A stretch of DNA of 36,942 bases. It comes from Candidatus Aminicenantota bacterium (lineage in GTDB: Bacteria; Acidobacteriota; Aminicenantia; UBA2199). The translations under genes were made by a program, and so were the position numbers. Below the pieces are notes generated by a model that had not been told where the DNA came from, did not search any database, and saw only the letters and a program-made list of their open reading frames with translations. Positions 10,277-18,089 of the stretch are shown here, one piece after another. The number at the start of each line of letters is the position of its first letter. The stretch's first letter is position 1. The DNA is taken from NCBI GenBank assembly GCA_024644125.1, contig JAHELQ010000004.1, positions 843 to 37,784 on the forward strand, written 5' to 3'.

Positions 10277-10305
10277 ATTATACCTGGATGTCAGGAATGG
10301 GTCAA
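10277..10305 (-). promoter_or_regulatory. Putative sigma70 promoter of the HD-GYP/HK/RR operon (TTGACC-17-TATAAT)
   Basis: Minus-strand TTGACC (10300-10305), 17-nt spacer, TATAAT (10277-10282), ~50 nt upstream of ATG 10220. Confidence 0.65.
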
Positions 10306-10511
10306 CAGTATTTGATCCAAATTTTACTTCGAACACAATACCTAATTGCAAATGACGTCTCCTTTTTGCCAACCAAAAGTGTTCTTTTATCATTATTACT
10401 ACACTTGAATGATACACCCATATTATTGAATTCATGACGAAAAGTCAAATATTTTTCTTATTTACGGCTTACCTCAAGCGTACCTTCACACGATGTGGCT
10501 CTTAGTGTTTA

Positions 10512-10540
10512 TTGACATTGATAAATAAAAGAATTATACT
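10512..10540 (+). promoter_or_regulatory. Strong putative sigma70 promoter (TTGACA-17-TATACT) of the DUF1232 gene
   Basis: TTGACA 10512-10517; 17-nt spacer; TATACT 10535-10540; GAGG before ATG 10560. Confidence 0.75.
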
Positions 10541-10559
10541 TTGCCAGAGGTTAACAACC

Positions 10560-11048
10560 ATGGGCGATTCAATAGTGAAAAAAGAGTCTGAATACAAAGA
10601 TTTTTATCACAAATTGAGAGAAAAAATCGACAATTGGGCGAAAGACGGCCGTTTACAGAAAAAGACGGGAAAGTGGACTGACCCGTTTGTACAGTACTTG
10701 TTGGTTTTACCTGATTTGGCTCACTTGATGATCAAACTTTTGGTGGACAGGCAAGTGGCCGGCCAGATTAAAACGTATATACTTGTAGCTATGGCGTATC
10801 TGCTGTCTCCAATTGATATCATCCCGGATTTCATTCCGGTAATCGGGTTTGTGGACGATTTAATCGTGCTTGTAACAATCATGAACAAAATCATCAATAC
10901 TCTGGATGTCCAATTGTTGGAGAAAATCAAATATTATTGGGCGGGAAAGGATGATGTTTTTGTCAAAGTAAAAGAAATTGTCGCAGTTACAAACGAGTAC
11001 TCTTCGTTGATTCCCAAAAGTATCTACAATTTCATGAATAAGAAATAA
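10560..11048 (+). CDS. DUF1232 (YkvA-like) family protein
   Basis: ILVAMAYLLSPIDIIPDFIPVIGFVDDLIVLVTIMNKI is the DUF1232 signature. Start revised to ATG 10560 because the ORF-track start (10512) is the -35 box. Confidence 0.88.
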   Translation: MGDSIVKKESEYKDFYHKLREKIDNWAKDGRLQKKTGKWTDPFVQYLLVLPDLAHLMIKLLVDRQVAGQIKTYILVAMAYLLSPIDIIPDFIPVIGFVDDLIVLVTIMNKIINTLDVQLLEKIKYYWAGKDDVFVKVKEIVAVTNEYSSLIPKSIYNFMNKK

Positions 11049-11057
11049 ACGGCGGGG

Positions 11058-11471
11058 TTATTTTATTAGGCTATTACCGGCATCGTTGAGGATATCCTCC
11101 AGAGTCATGCCGGAAAATTCATTTTTAAGATTCGCCCCCAGGCGCGTCCATACTGACCGTGCGTCACACTCGTCGAATAACGAGCAATGATCGCCGTTCA
11201 TGCACTGGGAGAGTTTTATCTCCTCCTCAAATGCATCGAAAAGCATCAGCAGGTTAATGTCACCGGGGGCTTTGTTCAATGTGTATCCCCCATAAATTCC
11301 CTGGACACTCCGGATAAGTTCTCCTTTTTCCATGGGTCCAGCTAATTTACGTAAATATTTGGGGGATACATTCATTTTTTTTCCGAGTTCTGAAGTGTTT
11401 ATAACGCTCTGTTCCCTTGCGAGCATCAAGAGCATCCTCAATCCGTAGCGAATTTTGGTGTTAATTTTCAT
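11058..11471 (-). CDS. Rrf2-family transcriptional regulator with C-x5-C-x5-C Fe-S-type cysteines
   Basis: MKINTKIRYGLRMLLMLA...VSPKYLRKLAGPMEKGELIRSVQGIYGGYTLNKAPGDINLL...CMNGDHCSLFDECDAR...LEDIL. Confidence 0.92.
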   Translation of the reverse strand: MKINTKIRYGLRMLLMLAREQSVINTSELGKKMNVSPKYLRKLAGPMEKGELIRSVQGIYGGYTLNKAPGDINLLMLFDAFEEEIKLSQCMNGDHCSLFDECDARSVWTRLGANLKNEFSGMTLEDILNDAGNSLIK

Positions 11472-11529
11472 TATTTTTTCCTAATAACGATCTCTTCAGA
11501 ACTGTGCAACTATCTGAATTTACGTCTAA

Positions 11530-12786
11530 TTATTCTTCGTCACCAACATTTTCCAATTGACGCATATAGGCATCGTGTTCAACCTGTTTCTTTCTCAGTT
11601 TGATGAACTTTTCGCCAACTTCGTCGCCCTTGGCCATATATTCTTCTCTTTTCAAAGGTTCGGCTTTAATTTTTTCCAGATACAAAAGCTTCATATATGC
11701 CCATGGATCAGCAAATTCCGCATCCAATTTGCCCGCCATCTCCAGATACTGAAAACCTTTGTCGACAATAGCGATTCTTTCAGCAGCGGCCATCATATTG
11801 GGTCCGGTCTGGTAACTCTTATTCCAGCAAACAACTCCGCTGGTATAATAGGCCCTGGCAAGCTCTTTTTTCTTTTCATCCGGGAAAGCCATTATCACTT
11901 CTTCCATTTTGTCGGCTTTCTCTTTGAGAATGGCATTCTTTTCCTCAATCTGAGCATTCAACTCTTCCAGGTTGCCCAATTCTTCCAACTGTTTGGTTTT
12001 CTCTTCAAGAATTCTTTCTTTTTCCGCTTTATCGACCCGGGTGTTTTTCTTCACGGTTTCCATGAACTTCTGGATCTTATCGATATTTTCGACAACCTGA
12101 ACCAGCTTGTCAACTTCACTCTGAACTTTTTCGATTTCGGGATCCACCATGGTATTGATACGTTTCTGGTGAAACTTGATCGATTCGTCGAATTTCCTTC
12201 TATTTCCAAGGAAGTTGGCATAATAGAAATAACCGGACGGGTCTTCGGGATTTAACTGAATCCGTTTCTCATACATGGATTCCGCTTCCGCCAATTTCCC
12301 GAATTTCGAATAAAAATCCGCCAAAATATAATAAGTATCGGCTTTTTCAGGAGCTTTTTCAAGAATCTGCAAATAATACTTTTCCGATTCTTCAAAATTT
12401 TCCATCTTATCGTAAATATCGCCGAGTGCAAGAGTTACCTTTACCTGATTTTCTTCAGGCTCGACCTCTTTGGCTTTCAAGAGATATTTCAGCGCGTCGT
12501 CGCCATATTCTTTATTTCTGTCACCTTCTTTACCGGGTTTATACATCAAAGCGTTTGCGGTACCCAGGTAAAAATATACAAACTCCAACTTGGGATTATA
12601 CTGTAGAGCTATTTCATACTCTTCTATAGCTTTTTTAAATTTTTCTTTCGTATAATTGTCATTGGCTTTCTGCAAGTGATGATTTGCCCTAAGGTTATCA
12701 ATTTTTAACTTTTCACAGCCAGTAAAACTAATCAAAAAGACTAGAAACAGCACACAAATTAAAGCCGTAGTCGAAATTTTTTTCAT
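11530..12786 (-). CDS. TPR-repeat lipoprotein
   Basis: Signal peptide MKKISTTALICVLFLVFLISFTGC; repeated TPR units (EEYEIALQYNPKLEFVYFYLGTANAL, KADTYYILADFYSKFGKLAEAESMYEKRIQLNPEDP); coiled-coil insert; GGAGG SD. Confidence 0.82.
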   Translation of the reverse strand: MKKISTTALICVLFLVFLISFTGCEKLKIDNLRANHHLQKANDNYTKEKFKKAIEEYEIALQYNPKLEFVYFYLGTANALMYKPGKEGDRNKEYGDDALKYLLKAKEVEPEENQVKVTLALGDIYDKMENFEESEKYYLQILEKAPEKADTYYILADFYSKFGKLAEAESMYEKRIQLNPEDPSGYFYYANFLGNRRKFDESIKFHQKRINTMVDPEIEKVQSEVDKLVQVVENIDKIQKFMETVKKNTRVDKAEKERILEEKTKQLEELGNLEELNAQIEEKNAILKEKADKMEEVIMAFPDEKKKELARAYYTSGVVCWNKSYQTGPNMMAAAERIAIVDKGFQYLEMAGKLDAEFADPWAYMKLLYLEKIKAEPLKREEYMAKGDEVGEKFIKLRKKQVEHDAYMRQLENVGDEE

Positions 12787-12807
12787 AAGAGCCTCCTACA
12801 AGTCTTC

Positions 12808-12836
12808 TTTATAATTTAATATTACCAAAAAGTCAA
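12808..12836 (-). promoter_or_regulatory. Putative sigma70 promoter of the TPR lipoprotein (TTGACT-17-TATAAA)
   Basis: Minus-strand TTGACT (12831-12836) and TATAAA (12808-12813) with 17-nt spacer. Confidence 0.6.
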
Positions 12837-12870
12837 GATAATTTGAGACAAAAACTGCAATTCAATCATC

Positions 12871-13215
12871 TCACTTTATCCTGTAAAACCACATCAGGAA
12901 AAGCCATAGATCCTGGATGTAAGGGATTAACTTGTTGTTCAAGTATATCTTCGTGGTTTCATGTTCCTTCACCAACTCGAAGATTTCGTACAGTTCTTCA
13001 ACATTTTCGGGATAAAAGCTCACATAGATTTTATGAAAATCGCCAGCACCCTCCTCAAGAAAGTATTTATTTTGTGTTGCCAACCCAACCGCTTTTTCAT
13101 AATTTTTCGAAAAATGTTTTTGAAATCGAATAGTAATTTTAAAGTCGCGGTTGGAATTTTTGGGATTTAGGATATTGTGTAGTTTTTCCTCTTGAATTTT
13201 CTTTCTAGCATCCAT
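12871..13215 (-). CDS. Hypothetical protein, 114 aa
   Basis: Intact ORF MDARKKIQEEKLHNILNPKNSNRDFKITIRF...; TATAAT 6 nt before ATG; no family recognised. Confidence 0.6.
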   Translation of the reverse strand: MDARKKIQEEKLHNILNPKNSNRDFKITIRFQKHFSKNYEKAVGLATQNKYFLEEGAGDFHKIYVSFYPENVEELYEIFELVKEHETTKIYLNNKLIPYIQDLWLFLMWFYRIK

Positions 13216-13241
13216 TTGTCAATTATAATACAAAAAACAGG

Positions 13242-13279
13242 TAAAAAACAAGGGGGGTCGCCAATAAAATGATCCCCCC
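13242..13279 (-). terminator. Putative intrinsic terminator after the UvrD-like helicase
   Basis: Minus-strand hairpin GGGGGGATC/GACCCCCC (plus 13252-13259 with 13271-13279, one bulge) followed by TTGTTTTTTAC. Confidence 0.65.
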
Positions 13280-13314
13280 GCAAGTGTCCAGGGCATGTTC
13301 GTATGAATGAATGT

Positions 13315-15390
13315 TCAAAGAAATGTCACAGGTACTATTGATGTATCGATGAGCTTTTCGCCCTTGTTCTCGAAATTTACCAGAAATTTTTCGTGATCTA
13401 TTTTTTTTCGAATCCGGCCTTTCCCGAAAAAGGGATGCTCGATAAACACGCCGTCATCCGGCAACACCTCTTCCCGGGGAATTTCGGGCCGAGGCGACAT
13501 TTCATCGATGAATTCCTCTAATGAATACAGATTTCTAAACAAGGAATAATCGACATCTCTCAAAAAGGGCGACGGCTTGTGAAAACCCACCGACATGATC
13601 AATTGTTTTATCGGCCTTGTCACCGCCACATACATGAGACGTCTCTCCTCCTCAAGCTCGGCGGGTTCTTTACGCATAAAAAAGGGCATATACGTGGCGT
13701 TCGTCCCGGCGGTTACCACTGTGTTGAATTCCAGTCCCTTGGCATTGTGCATGGTGAGCAAAAACACATGAACATTAGAATTATCACCCTTTTCAACCGC
13801 CTCCGAATCCGTGCTTATCCGGTCCAACAAATCGCTGAATTTTTTATCGCGGTTGTCCTGCTCCCAGCTTTTTACGAAATTGATCAATTCCTCTATATTC
13901 AGCAACCTGTCCTGCTCGCCCCTCTCTTCGAGGTTGGGACGGTACCCAGAATGGTTTAGTAAAATGGTAAGAATTTCCGAAAGGCTGTACTCGTCGAATT
14001 TATTATGAAGCTCCATTATTTTCGGAAATGAATCTTTTGTTTTGTACCTATCGGAAAAATGGGTCCGTAATGTTAAAAACAGCGACGCGCCGTCCTCTTC
14101 CGCTTTCGCCGAGATTGTTTCCAGCGTTTTGGCTCCGATCCCCAGCGGCAACATATCGACAACCCTGTTGAAAGAGAGGTCATCGTCTGGGTTGTAAGCC
14201 AATTTCAGCATAGCCATACTGTCTTTTATCTCTTTCCGTTCAAAAAAGGGTTGCCCTTTCAAAATCTTGAACCGGATGTTGCGGCGAGTGAATTCCGTCT
14301 CAAAGGCGAGGGATTGGGAATTGATCCGGTACAATACCGCCACAGGAAGCATATCCGGTTCTTCCATAATGAGATGATAAATCAACTGAGCGACTTTTTC
14401 CGCTTCATCCTCCTTGGAGCTGGTATGAAACAAAAACACAGGATTGCCGCCCTTGTTTTCCGTCCACATTGATTTCCCTTTCCTGAGCTTATTCCTGGTA
14501 ATCAGTCGGTTCGCAAATTCAAGAATCGGCTGGGTCGATCTATAATTTTGCTCAAGTTTTATAGTGCGTACATCACGGAAATCATTTTCGTAATTGAACA
14601 GAAAACGGATGCTGGCGCCGCGCCAGGAATAGATCGCCTGGTCGTCGTCTCCCACGACAGTGATTTGTTGATGCTTGCGAGCCAATAATTTTATCAGCTC
14701 ATATTGATTTGGATTGGTGTCCTGAAATTCGTCCACAACAATATAATCGAACCGGTTCCTGTACTTTTCCAGTATTTCCTCATTGTGAAGCATGAGCTTC
14801 ACCGGTAGGGAGATCAAGTCCTCGTAATCCCACCGTTTTATTTTATGCTGCTTGTCAAAGTAGAGGGAAAATATCTCCACCTCTTCCTGACTAAAACCAA
14901 CTTCCAGCAGCGCGTCCCGGTTGTTGGGGTAATTGAGGTTCATTTTGGCGAGATTGATCTTCCGCCTTACATCATCGCGCATATCATTGGTGTAAAAACT
15001 ATATTTGTCTTTGATGATACGGTCGAGAAACCGGCGTTGTTCACCATCGTCCATCACCTGCCAATCGGAATCAAAACCTCCGGCCGCGGCGCTTTCCCTC
15101 AATATACGCAAACCAAGCGAATGAAAGGTCGAGATGGGAAACTGCCTCGGCTCGAGTCCCGTCAGGTCCGCCACCCGCTGTTTCATTTCATTGGCTGCTT
15201 TGTTGGTAAATGTCACACCCAAAATTCTATAGGGAGACATCTCTTTTTCTTGAATCAAATAGGCGATTTTATGCGTGATCACCCTGGTTTTCCCTGAACC
15301 GGCTCCCGCTACAATCAGCAAAGGGGAATCAAAATACAACACCGCTTCTTTTTGAATTGGGTTTAGACCTTCTAGTAACTTATTTGGCAT
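13315..15390 (-). CDS. UvrD/PcrA/Rep-family superfamily I DNA helicase
   Basis: AGAGSGKTRVIT (Walker A), VTFTNKAANEMKQRV, YIVVDEFQDTNPNQYELI, GDDDQAIYSWRGASI, LEQNYRST, TMHNAKGLEF, EEERRLMYVAVTRP. Confidence 0.95.
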   Translation of the reverse strand: MPNKLLEGLNPIQKEAVLYFDSPLLIVAGAGSGKTRVITHKIAYLIQEKEMSPYRILGVTFTNKAANEMKQRVADLTGLEPRQFPISTFHSLGLRILRESAAAGGFDSDWQVMDDGEQRRFLDRIIKDKYSFYTNDMRDDVRRKINLAKMNLNYPNNRDALLEVGFSQEEVEIFSLYFDKQHKIKRWDYEDLISLPVKLMLHNEEILEKYRNRFDYIVVDEFQDTNPNQYELIKLLARKHQQITVVGDDDQAIYSWRGASIRFLFNYENDFRDVRTIKLEQNYRSTQPILEFANRLITRNKLRKGKSMWTENKGGNPVFLFHTSSKEDEAEKVAQLIYHLIMEEPDMLPVAVLYRINSQSLAFETEFTRRNIRFKILKGQPFFERKEIKDSMAMLKLAYNPDDDLSFNRVVDMLPLGIGAKTLETISAKAEEDGASLFLTLRTHFSDRYKTKDSFPKIMELHNKFDEYSLSEILTILLNHSGYRPNLEERGEQDRLLNIEELINFVKSWEQDNRDKKFSDLLDRISTDSEAVEKGDNSNVHVFLLTMHNAKGLEFNTVVTAGTNATYMPFFMRKEPAELEEERRLMYVAVTRPIKQLIMSVGFHKPSPFLRDVDYSLFRNLYSLEEFIDEMSPRPEIPREEVLPDDGVFIEHPFFGKGRIRKKIDHEKFLVNFENKGEKLIDTSIVPVTFL

Positions 15391-16087
15391 TTTTTCCTCG
15401 AATCAACGGTACAAATTGCACTGGAATTAAATTCGTCCGCTTCAAATTTCCATTTTTATCTTTTTCAATTAAAATCAATTCTTGCACGGTTTGCGAATAA
15501 CTGACCGGGATAACCATACGTCCGCCCACCGCCAATTGATCGATGAGCGGCTGGGGGATATGGTCCGGAGCGCACGTCACAATAATCGCGTCATAGGGTG
15601 CGTGTTCTTCCCACCCCAAATATCCGTCCCCGGCCTTGAAACCTATGTTTTTATAGTTCATAGCCAGCAACCGTTGTCGGGCGGTTTTAGATAGGTTTTC
15701 CATAATTTCGATGGTATAGACGTTTTTAACCAATTCAGCCAAAATCGCCGCCTGGTATCCGGAACCGGTCCCAATTTCCAATACTTTTTTGTTTTCTCCC
15801 GGTGCGACGACATACGTCATGATGGCTACGATATATGGTTTAGAAATGGTTTGATCTTCTCCAATGGGAAGGTCGCAATCGGCATACGCTTTATAACGGA
15901 GGGCGGGATTTACAAACAGATGGCGCTTCACTTTGGAAAATGCGTCCAGGATACGTCGATCCGTAATCCCCCTCTCCATAATTTGCCTGTTCACCATTTC
16001 CCGGCGCAACAGAGAGAAGTTGTCGCTCTGTTTTTGAGCCGGGACAGGTAGCATGAGACATAAAATTAAAATCAACCGTATCCGCAT
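15380..16087 (-). CDS. pcm: Protein-L-isoaspartate O-methyltransferase with N-terminal signal-peptide-like extension
   Basis: LLRREMVNRQIMERGITDRRILDAFSKVKRHLFVNPALRYKAYADCDLPIGEDQTISKPYIVAIMT...VLEIGTGSGYQAAILAEL...AGDGYLGWEEHAPYDAIIVTCAPDHIPQPLIDQLAVGGRMVIPV; N-terminus MRIRLILILCLMLPVPAQ. Confidence 0.93.
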   Translation of the reverse strand: MRIRLILILCLMLPVPAQKQSDNFSLLRREMVNRQIMERGITDRRILDAFSKVKRHLFVNPALRYKAYADCDLPIGEDQTISKPYIVAIMTYVVAPGENKKVLEIGTGSGYQAAILAELVKNVYTIEIMENLSKTARQRLLAMNYKNIGFKAGDGYLGWEEHAPYDAIIVTCAPDHIPQPLIDQLAVGGRMVIPVSYSQTVQELILIEKDKNGNLKRTNLIPVQFVPLIRGKNAK

Positions 16088-16093
16088 GCCACA

Positions 16094-16122
16094 ATTCTAG
16101 CAAATAAAATGGAATGTGTAAA
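16094..16122 (-). promoter_or_regulatory. Putative promoter of pcm (TTTACA-17-TGcTAGAAT), -10 box 6 nt from ATG
   Basis: Minus-strand TTTACA (16117-16122), spacer 17 nt, TAGAAT (16094-16099), then TGTGGC-ATG. Confidence 0.65.
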
Positions 16123-16141
16123 TTTAGTGGAGTCGTGGATT

Positions 16142-16176
16142 AAGAAAAAAGGAAGAACGGCGCGAGCCGTTCTTCC
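16142..16176 (-). terminator. Intrinsic terminator of the TolC-family gene
   Basis: Perfect 11-bp stem GGAAGAACGGC-gcga-GCCGTTCTTCC (16151-16176), followed on the minus strand by TTTTTTCTT. Confidence 0.85.
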
Positions 16177-16186
16177 AATTATAATC

Positions 16187-17737
16187 TTATTTATCTTCGT
16201 TTATAAAATCTTTCAATTTAATATCGTACGCTGTCAGGGTCCGGGCCAACACTTTGTTGATTTTCGCTACAGTCATGTTATATTCTTTCAAAGAATTCAA
16301 CAGTCCGGTTTCAGTCTGGGCATAATCCCGTTGATAATTCAATACATCATAGTTGGTTGACAGGCCTACGGAAAGTTTTTTCTCTTCGGCTTTCAGTTTC
16401 TGTTCCTGGAGTGTCAAGGCGATTTGGTTGGATTCCACAAGTTTGGAATTGGCTTCCAATTCTTTGATAACCTCTCTGACCTCTGAATAAACCAGGTTCT
16501 CAGTATTTTTCAAACCCAATAGCGCCCGCTTCAAATTTAATTTTGCCTGGGCCATTTGCGCTTTTTCCTGGGCGAAACTCAACGGCACGGTTAGTCGCAA
16601 CGAAACCGAATAGTTCTTGTACAGGCTGGAAAAAGTATCCTCGATCGTATCCCATATATCACGCTGGATCATTCCGATGGGCTTACCTCCAAACAGCGGG
16701 TTGCCGTCGTAGATGATCTGGTCGCCGCCGGCGCCGGTGGTATAATATGAGGCAACCAATTGCAGGTCTGGCAACATCTGGTTCCGAGCGTATTTGACAT
16801 TTATGTTGTGATTTTTTAATTCCAGACGCGCCTGTTCGATATCCGGTCGGCTATTGAGAGCTTCCTCCAAAAAGGCATTCAGATCGAAATTTACCGGTTT
16901 TACTTCAGGCATGTCCACCGGGACGACAATTTCTTCCCTCTGGGTCATGTTGAGGATACGCTTCAGATTTTCTTCTGCAGTCTGAATGGCCTTTTCCGCC
17001 TGAATCACCTGGCTTTCGTTCGTAGCCACTTCGGCTTTCGCTTCGAGAATATCAATCGGCGCGGCGGATCCGACTCTTACCTTGATTTCGTTCTGCCTCA
17101 ACAAATCCCGCGAGCGTTGTAGGGATTTTTTTCTGGATTCCAGGTCCTGGTAATAATAAACTAGATTCCAATATGCATCCTCTACATTGTAGACCAGATC
17201 TATGATGGACTGCCGCAACTGGTGACGCGCTTTTTTATAATCATTGGTGGCGACGATGATGTCTCTTTTCGTGGCGAGGGTACCGAAATTTTTCAACAAT
17301 GGCTGGGTCAATGAGGCGGTCAATACAGACTGGAGGTAGGGGTTGATGGTATTATAAATACTATTGCTCTCCGACCGGCCATTATTCAGGGAGATCCTCA
17401 AATCTCCTCCAATCGCGAGGCGTTGCGAGAGAGCGACGTTCAAACCGAGTCTTTTTCTGGTGATAATATCGGCTCCCTGTAACGCGTCGCTGGAAGGAGT
17501 GTTAGATTCGGAAGTCGTCATCTCAACCTCAAATTTCGGGATAAAGATCGCCCCCCGGATCAGTTTGTTCTGCATTGCCAGATCAGGATTGGTCATTTGC
17601 ACCTGGAGTTCCAGGTTTTCCTTCAATGCCTGGGCAATGGAATCTTTCAATGTCAATTCAAGCTTTTTTTCTTCCGCCTGAAGCGGTGCAGCGAATATCA
17701 AAGCAGCTATTAAGATTGTTCCAATCAATTGTTTCAT
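16187..17737 (-). CDS. TolC-family outer membrane efflux protein
   Basis: Signal peptide MKQLIGTILIAALIFAAPLQA; two-repeat OEP pattern (LTQPLLKNFG, AYWNLVYYYQDLE..., RPDIEQARLELKNHNINVKYARNQMLPDLQLVASY, SLRLTVPLSFAQEKAQMAQAKLNL). Confidence 0.9.
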   Translation of the reverse strand: MKQLIGTILIAALIFAAPLQAEEKKLELTLKDSIAQALKENLELQVQMTNPDLAMQNKLIRGAIFIPKFEVEMTTSESNTPSSDALQGADIITRKRLGLNVALSQRLAIGGDLRISLNNGRSESNSIYNTINPYLQSVLTASLTQPLLKNFGTLATKRDIIVATNDYKKARHQLRQSIIDLVYNVEDAYWNLVYYYQDLESRKKSLQRSRDLLRQNEIKVRVGSAAPIDILEAKAEVATNESQVIQAEKAIQTAEENLKRILNMTQREEIVVPVDMPEVKPVNFDLNAFLEEALNSRPDIEQARLELKNHNINVKYARNQMLPDLQLVASYYTTGAGGDQIIYDGNPLFGGKPIGMIQRDIWDTIEDTFSSLYKNYSVSLRLTVPLSFAQEKAQMAQAKLNLKRALLGLKNTENLVYSEVREVIKELEANSKLVESNQIALTLQEQKLKAEEKKLSVGLSTNYDVLNYQRDYAQTETGLLNSLKEYNMTVAKINKVLARTLTAYDIKLKDFINEDK

Positions 17738-18041
17738 CAGTTTCCTCCACTACACTGAATATGGTAAATACGAACGCGCGGCCAAAAGGTTCCCGAGCAT
17801 CCGCTTTCCAATACTAAAAACTTCATTTTACCTGAATATGCGGCAAAAGGAAATATATTTGACTGCGGGAGATATTTTTCCTTGCAGATTCCTTCGACCA
17901 ACAATACAAGAGCAATATCCATGCCAGTCAATTTTTTCATATATGTGTAAGAACACTGCACGCTAGTTTTTCTTGCAAAAAAAATAATTTCCGCTAATGG
18001 GGCATCGTTTGTCCGAATTCGAACACTCCGGGTCGAAAACC

Positions 18042-18070
18042 TTGACTTTTATTTGCTTTCATTTTATCGT
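18042..18070 (+). promoter_or_regulatory. Putative promoter of the dual PPIase gene (TTGACT-17-TATCGT)
   Basis: TTGACT 18042-18047, TATCGT 18065-18070, GGAGG before ATG 18090. Confidence 0.5.
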
Positions 18071-18089
18071 AGCCCATACGGAGGTTAGA

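Noticed and set aside
10190-10435. 81-aa minus-strand ORF upstream of the HD-GYP gene
   Set aside because: It overlaps the promoter and the HD-GYP start; no motif or SD.
11557-12255. 232-aa plus-strand Phe-rich ORF inside the TPR lipoprotein
   Set aside because: Complement of Lys/Glu-rich coding sequence gives Phe/Leu-rich translation; no independent support.
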